NCBI GenBank assembly: GCA_041677345.1
Contig: JBAYQE010000013.1
Location: 1 to 41,204, forward strand
Direction: 5' to 3'
Origin: JALOAT01 sp041677345
Lineage (GTDB): Bacteria; Pseudomonadota; Gammaproteobacteria; Thiohalomonadales; Thiohalomonadaceae
DNA: 41,204 nt
How positions within the stretch are numbered: the first letter of the stretch is position 1; each line of letters starts with the position of its first letter. Shown here in pieces: positions 8,430 through 16,306 of this stretch. The notes beneath the pieces are model-generated. The model searched no databases. It was not told the origin of the DNA and worked only from the letters and a program-made list of their open reading frames with translations. The translations under genes and the position numbers were made by a program.

Positions 8430-8925
8430 ACAAACGCCGGCGATCGCGGAATTCGTCCCGTTCCGGTTCAAGGTCCGCCTGTTCAAGAGCGACGACAACC
8501 AGCTCTTGTGCGGCGGCGAGTTCAGCGAGGTAACCGGCTTCGAGCTCACCATGGAACCCAAGACCATCGCCGAGGGCGGACGCAACTGGGGCGAGCATCA
8601 ACGCTCCGGCCCCACCCGATTCGCGCCGATGATCCTCAAGCGCGGCGTCACCAGCCTGAACGATCTCTGGGCCTGGTTCGACATCGTCACCCGCCAGAAC
8701 CTCTACGGCTACCGGCTCCACGGCGAGATCACGGTACTGGGGAATCCCAGCGCCAATCGCGGTGAAGCGATCACCGACAACACCGTCATGGTGTGGAAGC
8801 TCAACGGCGTGCTGCCGACGAAGTTCAAAGGCCCCGATCTGAACGCCACCGCCAGCCAGGTGGCCATCGAGGAGCTGCACCTGGTCCATGAAGGGCTGGA
8901 ACTGCAGCGCCCGCCGAAATCCTGA
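8422..8925 (+). CDS. Second tail tube / tube-initiator protein (gp19-like)
   Basis: A 167-aa paralogue of the tube at 6428: FSEVTGFELTMEPKTIAEGG, LKRGVTSLNDLWAWF and a final VAIEELHLVHEGLEL align with the first tube. In Afp/PVC the variant tube (Afp5) forms the first ring on the baseplate, which is probably its role here given its place just before the baseplate genes. The ATG lies within the end of the preceding sheath-like gene, downstream of a GGGGGGAGAT ribosome site, so the two are coupled. Confidence 0.92.
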   Translation: MAEQTPAIAEFVPFRFKVRLFKSDDNQLLCGGEFSEVTGFELTMEPKTIAEGGRNWGEHQRSGPTRFAPMILKRGVTSLNDLWAWFDIVTRQNLYGYRLHGEITVLGNPSANRGEAITDNTVMVWKLNGVLPTKFKGPDLNATASQVAIEELHLVHEGLELQRPPKS

Positions 8926-8935
8926 GGACAAAGGC

Positions 8936-10129
8936 ATGAGTGCTCTGGAACGCGCCAAGCTGATCCCCGTGTCGGGCAACAACGACGACCCCGACATGGC
9001 CAACGCCATCGACGTGCAGTTCAATCCCACCACGTTGAAGGTGAGCATGTCCAACACGCTCAAGGAGAACCCGCGAGGGGGCAACAGCCGCTCTGCGCAA
9101 ATGGTGGACAAGAGCTCCTCCAACCTCACGGTGGAACTGGTTTTCGACACCACGTACGTCGAAGAGAGCGGCGGTGGGGATAAGAGCGGCTCCGGCGATC
9201 GGATCGAGCAGGGGTCCGACGTCCGCATCCAGACCCGCAAGATCGCCGAGAAATTCCTCAAGCCGGTGATATCCGGCAACCAGATGAAGGCGCCGAGCCG
9301 GATCCTCTTCCAGTGGGGATCGTTCGAGTTCGTCGGCATGCTGCAAAGCTTCGATGAGACCCTGGATTTCTTTTCGCCGAAGGGCAGACCGCTGCGCGCC
9401 ACGGTGGCCCTGAAGCTAAGCGAAGATCGTTATCAGGCGCGCACCAACGACAGCGACAGATTCAAAGCCGACCAGGTCCCCGAGCTGACCTTGACGGGGG
9501 CGACGGATCCGGGATCCAAGGGAACAATCCCCGGCCAGAACAACACCTCGCGCTCCAACCCCACCGTTCCCGTTCCGGGAGGCAGCGACGGCCCCGGCAA
9601 CTGGCGCGAAAACGCGCTGTTCAACGGCATCGAGAGCCCCCGGCTGCCGGCGGTCCCCGCCCTGGCGCTGCCAGGCGTGAATCTCGGCACGGGCATGGGC
9701 TTCGGCATGAGCGGAGGGATCGCCCTCGGTTTGAATCCCGGCACGGGCATGAGCGTGGACCTGGGGGGGAACGGAAGCCATCGGCCGGTGACCCCGGCAT
9801 TCAGGTACGGCAACTCCGCGGCCCTTGGCACCGGCGTGCCCGGGGCCTTCAGCCCCAACCCCAAAACGGCGCTCAACGCATCCGCGCTGCAAACGGGTGC
9901 CCTCCGCCTGCGGGTGGAAGCCCCCGGCGCGAGCGCCGGAGCCGGCGGCAGCCACGGCGCGGGGGCCGACGGCCGCGCGGGCGTGGCGGCGGACACCGCC
10001 CAAAACGGCGGCGCGGGGCAGCCGGGCCGCCCGTCGCCGGCCACCGGATCCCATGAGCGTCTCCGCCACGACCTCTCCGTCGCGGCCTTGTTGAAGAACG
10101 CGCCGGACAGCGGCGTGGGATTCGATTGA
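8936..10129 (+). CDS. CIS tube/baseplate adaptor protein, Afp7-like
   Basis: Residues 1-165 match the CIS-tube family that links the tube to the hub: an IDVQFNPTTLKVSMSNTLKE segment, LTVELVFDTTYVEE, then ILFQWGSFEFVGMLQSFDET and PLRATVALKLSEDRYQ. Family members often end in a peptidoglycan-binding LysM. Here the remaining about 230 residues are Gly/Pro/Ala-rich with two NxGTGM repeats and no LysM that I can see. An upstream ATG at 8888 would lie inside the tube gene; 8936, after GAGGACAAAGG, is the better start and gives 397 aa. A 13-base gap separates it from the next small gene. Confidence 0.85.
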   Translation: MSALERAKLIPVSGNNDDPDMANAIDVQFNPTTLKVSMSNTLKENPRGGNSRSAQMVDKSSSNLTVELVFDTTYVEESGGGDKSGSGDRIEQGSDVRIQTRKIAEKFLKPVISGNQMKAPSRILFQWGSFEFVGMLQSFDETLDFFSPKGRPLRATVALKLSEDRYQARTNDSDRFKADQVPELTLTGATDPGSKGTIPGQNNTSRSNPTVPVPGGSDGPGNWRENALFNGIESPRLPAVPALALPGVNLGTGMGFGMSGGIALGLNPGTGMSVDLGGNGSHRPVTPAFRYGNSAALGTGVPGAFSPNPKTALNASALQTGALRLRVEAPGASAGAGGSHGAGADGRAGVAADTAQNGGAGQPGRPSPATGSHERLRHDLSVAALLKNAPDSGVGFD

Positions 10130-10142
10130 AGGAGAGAAAACG

Positions 10143-10310
10143 ATGCCCGTACTGATCAATGAGGTGATCGCAGAAGTGAGCGACGGCGCCGCCGAGGCCA
10201 CCGAGGCGGAGCCGGCGCCGCACCAGGTCCCGCTCTCCCTGGTGGAAAACGAGATTGCGCAATCCCTGGCCTTGATCCAGGAGCGCCGGAGCCGGCTGAA
10301 AATCGACTAG
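10143..10310 (+). CDS. Small DUF5908-like eCIS protein
   Basis: A 55-aa protein opening MPVLINEVIAEVSDG, with a charged helix SLALIQERRSRLKID at the end. The start MP(V/I)xIxE, a short linker and a C-terminal Glu/Arg helix are the pattern of the small DUF5908 proteins found between the Afp7-like gene and the hub gene in many eCIS operons. GGAGAG lies a few bases before the ATG. The function of the family is not established; a chaperone or baseplate plug is a guess. The next gene starts 4 bases later. Confidence 0.7.
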   Translation: MPVLINEVIAEVSDGAAEATEAEPAPHQVPLSLVENEIAQSLALIQERRSRLKID

Positions 10311-10314
10311 GCCC

Positions 10315-11361
10315 ATGACCGAAAACGCATTCGTCAGCACACGCCCCCGATTCAAGGTGAACGGCGAGATCCGCGCCGGCATGGAATCGGCGCTCACCGC
10401 CATGGCGATCAACCTGCCGCTGCACGGTTGCGCCCATGGGGAGCTGCACCTCACCAATTGGGGTACCCCCGAAGGAGAACGGGATCCCGGTTTCGTGTTC
10501 GACGACATCGCCCTGGGGGCGGAGGTGGAGATCGAATTCGGTCAGGAGGATCCGGTGAGCATCTTCAAGGGCGAGGTCACGGCCATCGAGGAGCGCTACG
10601 GCGAAGGGGCCCCCGGACTGGTGCTGCTGCTACAAGACAGACTCCACCGCCTCGCCCGCGTGCGCCACTCCCGCGGTTTCGAGGATCAAAGCCCTGACGA
10701 CCTGGTGCGGAGCATCGCGGGAGACGCCGGATTGCAGGCCGACGCCGATATCTCCAGCCTCACCGCCACCTGGCTTCAGATGAACGAGAGCGATCTGGCC
10801 TTTCTGATGCGCATCGCCGGCCGCTTCGACATCGCGCTGCGGCTCGCGGGGAACACCCTGCGGGCGAAACCGGAAGAGGAGGATCCGGACCCGGTGGCCC
10901 TGAGCGCCCAGGACAGCGCGCTGAAGGTGCGCCTCGTCGCCGATCTGAACCACCAGCCGGACGAGTCGAAGGTACAGGGCTACAGCCTCGCGGACGACAC
11001 CGACGCCAGCGCCGCAAGCGGTGGCATGACGCCCGCGCCGGGCGGAGCCACCGCCGCCGCCACCCTGGGTGATCTGGGATGGAACAGTGCCGAAATCGTG
11101 CCCCACCCCTTCGCCCGCAGCGGCGCCGAGGCGGAGGCCTACGCCAAGGCCCACTTCCGCCGCCAGGCCAGGCGCTTCATCCACGGCGAGATTGTCTGCC
11201 AGGGAGAGCCGGCGCTGAAGGCCGGCCGGGAGATCGATCTCTCGGGGGTATCGCCCCGGCTGCGGGGGATTTACCAGATCGTCCACTGCGTGCACCGCTT
11301 CGACAATGTCTGCGGCTATGAGACCCACCTGAAAGTGAACAAAGGAGGATGGCAGCCGTGA
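10315..11361 (+). CDS. Baseplate hub protein, phage late control D / gp27-like
   Basis: A 348-aa hub protein that forms the trimeric ring below the tube. It has the gpD features: IFKGEVTAIEERYGEGAPGL, LHRLARVRHSRGFEDQSPDD, DLVRSIAGDAGLQ, then WLQMNESDLAFLMRIAGRFD and GEIVCQGEPALKAGREIDLS near the end. In Afp the hub and the spike are one protein (Afp8). Here the spike domain is encoded by the next gene, which overlaps by 4 bases. A short Gly/Ala linker lies around residues 220-255. Confidence 0.9.
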   Translation: MTENAFVSTRPRFKVNGEIRAGMESALTAMAINLPLHGCAHGELHLTNWGTPEGERDPGFVFDDIALGAEVEIEFGQEDPVSIFKGEVTAIEERYGEGAPGLVLLLQDRLHRLARVRHSRGFEDQSPDDLVRSIAGDAGLQADADISSLTATWLQMNESDLAFLMRIAGRFDIALRLAGNTLRAKPEEEDPDPVALSAQDSALKVRLVADLNHQPDESKVQGYSLADDTDASAASGGMTPAPGGATAAATLGDLGWNSAEIVPHPFARSGAEAEAYAKAHFRRQARRFIHGEIVCQGEPALKAGREIDLSGVSPRLRGIYQIVHCVHRFDNVCGYETHLKVNKGGWQP

Positions 11362-11999
11362 ACCTCCATGCACCGGGCAACATGAATGCGCTGCAACTGG
11401 CGCGCGTCACCGATAACGCCGATCCGGACAACCGCGGCCGGGTCAAAGTGCGTCTGCTCGCCACCGGCATGGAGCTTTGGGCCAGCGTCGTCGCCCCCTC
11501 GGCGGGACGCAACTACGGCGCCAGTTTCATTCCCCGCCAGGAGGAGATCGTGGTGCTGGCCTTCATCACCCCGGACCAGCCTTTTGTGCTGGGCAGCGTC
11601 TGGGCGGGCGGCGACAGCCGGCCCGAAGAGGCCGATCCCCAGGAGGATCACTACGTGATCCGCACCCCGGATTCGACGGTGCTCGATTTCACCGACGGCA
11701 ACAATCCCAACGTGAAGCTCACCACGCGCAGCGGCTATCACATTACCATCGACGAAGGGAGCGGCGGCGAGGTCACCATCGAGCGGGGCGAACAGAGCGT
11801 GAAGCTCAGTTCAAGCGGCATCGACGTGCGTACCAGCGGCAGCGTCAACGTGGATGCCAGCACCGTCACCGTGAACGCTTCCACCGTGACCGTCAACGCC
11901 AGTATGTCCCGCTTCAGCGGCGTGGTGCAGGCGGACACAGTCATCGCCACCTCCGTGGTGGGCACCACCTACACCCCCGGCGCGGGCAACATCTGGTAA
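11358..11999 (+). CDS. Baseplate spike protein, gpV/gp5 OB-fold type
   Basis: The N-terminal OB-fold is clear (ARVTDNADPDNRGRVKVRLL, then PSAGRNYGASFIPRQEEIVV and PFVLGSVW), as in gpV and VgrG. The rest is a short beta-helical spike with repetitive Ser/Thr/Val strands (VNVDASTVTVNASTVTVNAS). The frame can start at ATG 11349, but AGGAGG sits directly against it. GTG 11358 lies 9 bases after that site and overlaps the hub stop as GTGA, so I prefer GTG, giving 213 aa. No PAAR tip domain is fused, and none was recognised elsewhere in the operon. Confidence 0.9.
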   Translation: MNLHAPGNMNALQLARVTDNADPDNRGRVKVRLLATGMELWASVVAPSAGRNYGASFIPRQEEIVVLAFITPDQPFVLGSVWAGGDSRPEEADPQEDHYVIRTPDSTVLDFTDGNNPNVKLTTRSGYHITIDEGSGGEVTIERGEQSVKLSSSGIDVRTSGSVNVDASTVTVNASTVTVNASMSRFSGVVQADTVIATSVVGTTYTPGAGNIW

Positions 12000-12009
12000 A
12001 GGAGACGAC

Positions 12010-13680
12010 ATGACCCTCTCCCCGCGGCTCCACCCCGTCCGCATCAAGCCACCGTTCTACCAGGGAAGCCGTGCCGGTGAATCCCACTGCGGTCTGCATC
12101 GCTACCTGGATACGGAGTTCGTCAACCGTTTCAAGCGCGACATTCTGAAAAGCGAGTTCCATCTGCCCCAGTTCGAAGCATGGCGGACCGACGAACGCCA
12201 TGTCGGTCAGGAACCGGTCCTGCGGCTGCCGTTGCATCGCGCCTTTCATCTCGTCTGTTGCGAGGTGGTGTGCGATCGCCTGGGCCATCCCGCCCTCGAT
12301 CCGAGAAAAATCACCAGTGCCGGATTCGTGATCCGCAAGGTGGGCGACGGCGGGGAGAAGTCCTGGGAGCTTGAGGAGGGGGAGGCGCTGGGCTGGCGGG
12401 ACGCGCCGACGCAGCTGCGGGACCCCGATATCCACCGCCGGCTCTGCGCCAGCGGCGTCCTGCGCAAGCGCTCCGGCGAGCCCGCCTATTCCGGAGAGGA
12501 GGTGCACCCCCTGCACATCCTCAAGACCACCGACGCCGCCGGCAAGATCCACACCCTGCTCTACGGCTACCTGCCCCTGGGGGGCTTTTATTACGAGCGC
12601 AATCCGCAGGAGAGCATCGATGAGAAGTCGTGGGAAACGACACAAAGTCATGCCGCCGCCTCCCTCCCCTGGCCCTTTGGATCGCGCGATTCACAGAAAC
12701 AGAAATGGCTGAAGGAGCACGGCGTTCCGGTGGATCGGGGGCGGCCGTCGAAGGCCATGTTTGAGCTGCTGCGCCTCCTGGTGACCCGCTATCACGTCGG
12801 AGAGGCGGGGATCGATGCCAACGAACAACTGGAGCGGATCGGCACGGAGCTTTGGTTCCACAATCTGCCCGCGCTTCCCGCCTCCTTGCGCGATGCGGGC
12901 TACACCGCAAACAACAAGGCGCTGTTCGCCGCTTACCGTACCACGTCGACACTGGCGGACTACTTGAAATCCTGTTTTGAAAAGCGGGATGGCAACCCTC
13001 TGGTGAAGTGGATCGCCGAACAGGAAAAGCGCATCAGCGAGGCCAATGGCATCGAAAACATCGGCCAGTTCGATCCCCTGCCCGCAAGTGACGGCGAAGG
13101 GACCCTGAGCCATTCGCTGCTGATGCTCGAAGATGACGCCCAGGAGATCCGCGTCGCCCTGGGACAGCGCCTACGCCATCAGACCCTGGCCCAGGTGAGG
13201 GAGATCCCGCTGCCGAAATTCACGCAAGGAGCCAACGATCTCTACCAGGTGGTTCCGTTCGTACGATCGCAGACCGATGACGGCAAGGAGCAGATCCAGT
13301 GGGCCGATGCCAACGCCCGCACCATCCGCTTCCGCGTCGCCGCCCCCTTCGACCCCGAGGCGAGCCGCCCCTCGCTGATCCAGATCCCATCGCTCTCGGA
13401 TCTCAGACGGGGATTGGCAAAAGGTGCCGCCATGATCACCCCCTCGGACACCTTCAATCTGCTGAGCCGCTTGAAGCCCGAGAAGGGGATTGGTCCCGAT
13501 ACCGTGCCGAAGGGAGAGCCCGGGCGCGATCTGGGGATCCAGTGGATCTGCTCCTTCAGCCTGCCGGTGGTCACCCTTATCGCCATGATCCTGCTGATGA
13601 TCATGATCTCGCTGCTGAACATCGTGTTCTTCTGGCTCCCCTGGGTGCGGATCTGTCTGCCGTTCCCGAAGATGAAGTGA
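12010..13680 (+). CDS. eCIS operon protein with C-terminal membrane-type hydrophobic segment
   Basis: A 556-aa protein of unknown function between spike and gp25. Residues 1-500 are soluble (for example LRLPLHRAFHLVCCEVVCDR early, MFELLRLLVTRYHVGEAGID in the middle). The last about 45 residues form a long hydrophobic stretch (LPVVTLIAMILLMIMISLLN then IVFFWLPWVRICLPF), enough for one long or two short membrane helices, ending in basic KMK. Such a tail is unexpected for a baseplate component and could insert into a membrane, anchor the particle in the producer or sit shielded in the tip. AAGGAGA precedes the ATG. It ends 13 bases before gp25. Confidence 0.8.
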   Translation: MTLSPRLHPVRIKPPFYQGSRAGESHCGLHRYLDTEFVNRFKRDILKSEFHLPQFEAWRTDERHVGQEPVLRLPLHRAFHLVCCEVVCDRLGHPALDPRKITSAGFVIRKVGDGGEKSWELEEGEALGWRDAPTQLRDPDIHRRLCASGVLRKRSGEPAYSGEEVHPLHILKTTDAAGKIHTLLYGYLPLGGFYYERNPQESIDEKSWETTQSHAAASLPWPFGSRDSQKQKWLKEHGVPVDRGRPSKAMFELLRLLVTRYHVGEAGIDANEQLERIGTELWFHNLPALPASLRDAGYTANNKALFAAYRTTSTLADYLKSCFEKRDGNPLVKWIAEQEKRISEANGIENIGQFDPLPASDGEGTLSHSLLMLEDDAQEIRVALGQRLRHQTLAQVREIPLPKFTQGANDLYQVVPFVRSQTDDGKEQIQWADANARTIRFRVAAPFDPEASRPSLIQIPSLSDLRRGLAKGAAMITPSDTFNLLSRLKPEKGIGPDTVPKGEPGRDLGIQWICSFSLPVVTLIAMILLMIMISLLNIVFFWLPWVRICLPFPKMK

Positions 13681-13693
13681 GGCAATCGCTCCC

Positions 13694-14089
13694 ATGCGCA
13701 CACCCCTGCCCAACATTCAAAGCTGGCCCCTGGGCGGCCTGGATTCCGAGGGCCGCCTGAGCTGGACCCGCGACGACGCGAGCGTCCGCGAGGTGATCCT
13801 TAACATCCTGCTCACCCGCCCGGGGGAACGCCTGCAACGTCCCGATTTCGGCGCCGGGCTGTTCAACTTCGTCCATCAGCCCAACAACGAGACCACCCGC
13901 CATCTGATCGCCGGCGTGGTACGCAAGTCGCTTGCGCAATGGGAACCACGCATCGTGGTGGAAGAGGTGGAGGTGGCCGAGAGCCCCACCAGCGTGGCGG
14001 ATGTGCACATCAATATCCGCTACCGGATGCGCTTCGCCCGGATCCCCGCGGAGCTGGGGTTCACCTTCAACCTGGGCCAGAGCGCGTGA
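13694..14089 (+). CDS. Baseplate wedge protein, gp25-like
   Basis: A 131-aa wedge protein (Afp9-like). The signature is ILLTRPGERLQRPDFGAGLF and then FNFVHQPNNETTR, matching the LxTRxGxRxxxPxFG motif of gp25/T6SS TssE, with a final beta strand pair (HINIRYRMRFARI). It nucleates sheath assembly at the baseplate in all contractile systems. Its place just upstream of baseplate J is conserved in phages, T6SS and eCIS. Confidence 0.95.
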   Translation: MRTPLPNIQSWPLGGLDSEGRLSWTRDDASVREVILNILLTRPGERLQRPDFGAGLFNFVHQPNNETTRHLIAGVVRKSLAQWEPRIVVEEVEVAESPTSVADVHINIRYRMRFARIPAELGFTFNLGQSA

Positions 14090-14114
14090 CGGCCCGCTGA
14101 CGAGGACGTTTGGA

Positions 14115-16289
14115 ATGCCATTACCGGTTCCCAATCTGGACGATCGTCGTTTCGACGATCTCGTGGCCGAGGCCAAGGCGCGCCTCGCCGCCCATCTGCC
14201 GGAACTGACGCAGATCGCCCCCGGCGATCCGGTCCACAGTTTCATCGATCTCTTCGCCTGGCTCACGGAGACGATTCTTTACCGCGCCAACCTGATTCCG
14301 GAGCGGCAGCGCCGGGTGTTCCTCAACCTGTTGCAGATCCCTCTGCGCCCCGCGCGCGCCGCGCGCGGCGTGGTCTGCGTGGATGCCAACGGCGCCAGCG
14401 CGCAACTGCCGCCGCTGCTCGCCGACGGATCCCAACTGAAAGCGGCCAAGCAGACCCTCACGACCGTAGGCGAAGTCCAGCCCACCTATCTGAGTCTGCA
14501 GGTCGCGGTGAAGCAGACCTTGAGCGGCGCCGATCTGGCGGCCATGGGCCTGACCCTGCAGGATCTGACCGAGCAGTTCGGCTTGCGCAAGGGCGAAACG
14601 CCGACTCCCTTCCAGCCGCGCCGGTTCGAACCGGGCAAAGAGACGCTCACCCTTGCCGGATCCCTGGACCATGCCTTCTATCTGGCCTGCATCGTGCCAA
14701 AGGGACTGGAAGACCAACTCGCGACGGTTAGGCAGAATCTCGCTGGGATCATCCTCAACATCGCCATTGCTCCCGCCGACCATCTGGAAGGCGACGCCAT
14801 CAGCGAACTCCATCCGCGCAAGCTGGTGTGGGAGCTGGCCTCTCTTGGCGAAGAGGGGGAGGCCATCTATCTGCCGCTGGAGCTGCTTTCGGACAGCTCC
14901 AACGGTAGCCGGCGCGCAGGGGTGGTGCGCCTGCGCCTGCCCAGGAACGCGGCGCTTTTCGAGAGTTTCGCCCAGGTCGATCCCATGTTCAGCGGCGTGG
15001 GCGAACAGCCCCCTGAGCTGGCCGACAGGGTGGAGGCGGCGCGCGTGGCCCTCTGGCTGCGGCTGCGCTGCCCGGAGCATCCCGGCCTGCGGTTGAGTTA
15101 CCTGGGCATCAACGGCGTGGACGTACTGGCGCAGGGGCTCAGACAAGGGGTGAGCGTGGGCACCGGCACCGGTCAGCCCGATCAGGTGATCGCCCTTCCC
15201 GATCAGCAGATTGACGCCGCCACTCTGCGCCTGGAGGTGGAGGAGAACGGCGCCTTCGTCCCCTGGCAGCGGGTCGATTTCCTGGCGGGCCAGGCGCCGG
15301 ACGCGAAGGTCTACACCCTCGACTCCCAGAGCGGATACGTCCGCTTCGGCGATGGGATCTCCGCCGGAAAGCGGCCGCCGCAAGGCAAGCGGATCCGCGC
15401 CGCGGCCTATCTCTTCGGCGGCGGCACGGGCGGCAATCTCGCGCCGGGCACCGTCAAGGAGATCGTGAACGGCAACGCCCGCTGCAAGCTGCGTCACGAG
15501 CTGCCCCTCACCGGCGGCCTGGATGCGGAGAGTGTCGAACAGGCGGAAAAACGCATCCCCCAGTTCCTCACCCACCGCAACCGCGCGGTCACCAAGGAAG
15601 ATTTCAAGGCCATCACCGAAGCCAATCCGGTGATCCCGGTGGCCCGCGCCGAAGTGCGGGCGGGCTTTCTGCCCGGCGCCCGCATCGAGGCGGCCCGGGA
15701 AGGGGTGCCCGGGGTGGTCAGCGTCTTCGTGCTCCCTCCCGGCGAACCGGCCCTGGGCCACACTCCCAAACCGACCCAGGGGCTGCTCAAGGATGTGTTC
15801 GGTTACCTCCTCAACCGCGTCATGATCGGGACGGAGCTTTACGTCCTGAGCCCCCAGTTCGTGCCCGTGGCGATCGGCGTGAAGGTGCAGGTGCGCGACG
15901 CCGAGACCGAACAGCAGACCCTCCTGGATGTGCAATACACGCTCTTGGATTACCTCTGGCCTGTCGCTCCGGGCGGGGCCCGAGGCGGCGGCTGGCCCAT
16001 GGGCGGCGGCGTGCGCGCCAATGAGCTGGCCACCCGGGTGGCGCGGGTGGAGGGGGTGCTTGCGGTCAACAAACTGGCCCTCTTCGTGAAGGGCAAGAAG
16101 GGCTGGAGACGCCTTGCGGAGAACGAAGAGATCGCCCTGAAACACTACCAGCTGCCCGAGCTGCTCGGGGTGCGGGTGGAGACGGGCGTCGGCACCCCGG
16201 CCCTGCCGGACGGGATCGGCACGCTGGAAGGCCAGCCCGCGACCTCCGTCCGGGGCGTTCCCGTCCCCGTTATTCCCGATGTGTGCTGA
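14115..16289 (+). CDS. Baseplate wedge protein, baseplate J / gp6-like
   Basis: A large wedge component (Afp11-like) that forms the baseplate ring and triggers sheath contraction. Early residues (LPELTQIAPGDPVHSFIDLF, AWLTETILYRANLIPERQRR) are typical of baseplate J in eCIS and T6SS TssF-like proteins, and the middle has YVRFGDGISAGKRPPQGKRI, the usual FGDGxxGxxPP motif. The C-terminal half has VTKEDFKAITEANPVIPVAR. The frame is open further upstream but overlaps gp25. ATG 14115, after GACGAGGAC, gives 724 aa with the family N-terminus. Confidence 0.93.
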   Translation: MPLPVPNLDDRRFDDLVAEAKARLAAHLPELTQIAPGDPVHSFIDLFAWLTETILYRANLIPERQRRVFLNLLQIPLRPARAARGVVCVDANGASAQLPPLLADGSQLKAAKQTLTTVGEVQPTYLSLQVAVKQTLSGADLAAMGLTLQDLTEQFGLRKGETPTPFQPRRFEPGKETLTLAGSLDHAFYLACIVPKGLEDQLATVRQNLAGIILNIAIAPADHLEGDAISELHPRKLVWELASLGEEGEAIYLPLELLSDSSNGSRRAGVVRLRLPRNAALFESFAQVDPMFSGVGEQPPELADRVEAARVALWLRLRCPEHPGLRLSYLGINGVDVLAQGLRQGVSVGTGTGQPDQVIALPDQQIDAATLRLEVEENGAFVPWQRVDFLAGQAPDAKVYTLDSQSGYVRFGDGISAGKRPPQGKRIRAAAYLFGGGTGGNLAPGTVKEIVNGNARCKLRHELPLTGGLDAESVEQAEKRIPQFLTHRNRAVTKEDFKAITEANPVIPVARAEVRAGFLPGARIEAAREGVPGVVSVFVLPPGEPALGHTPKPTQGLLKDVFGYLLNRVMIGTELYVLSPQFVPVAIGVKVQVRDAETEQQTLLDVQYTLLDYLWPVAPGGARGGGWPMGGGVRANELATRVARVEGVLAVNKLALFVKGKKGWRRLAENEEIALKHYQLPELLGVRVETGVGTPALPDGIGTLEGQPATSVRGVPVPVIPDVC

Positions 16290-16306
16290 AGGGGCAGTGA
16301 GGCCGC

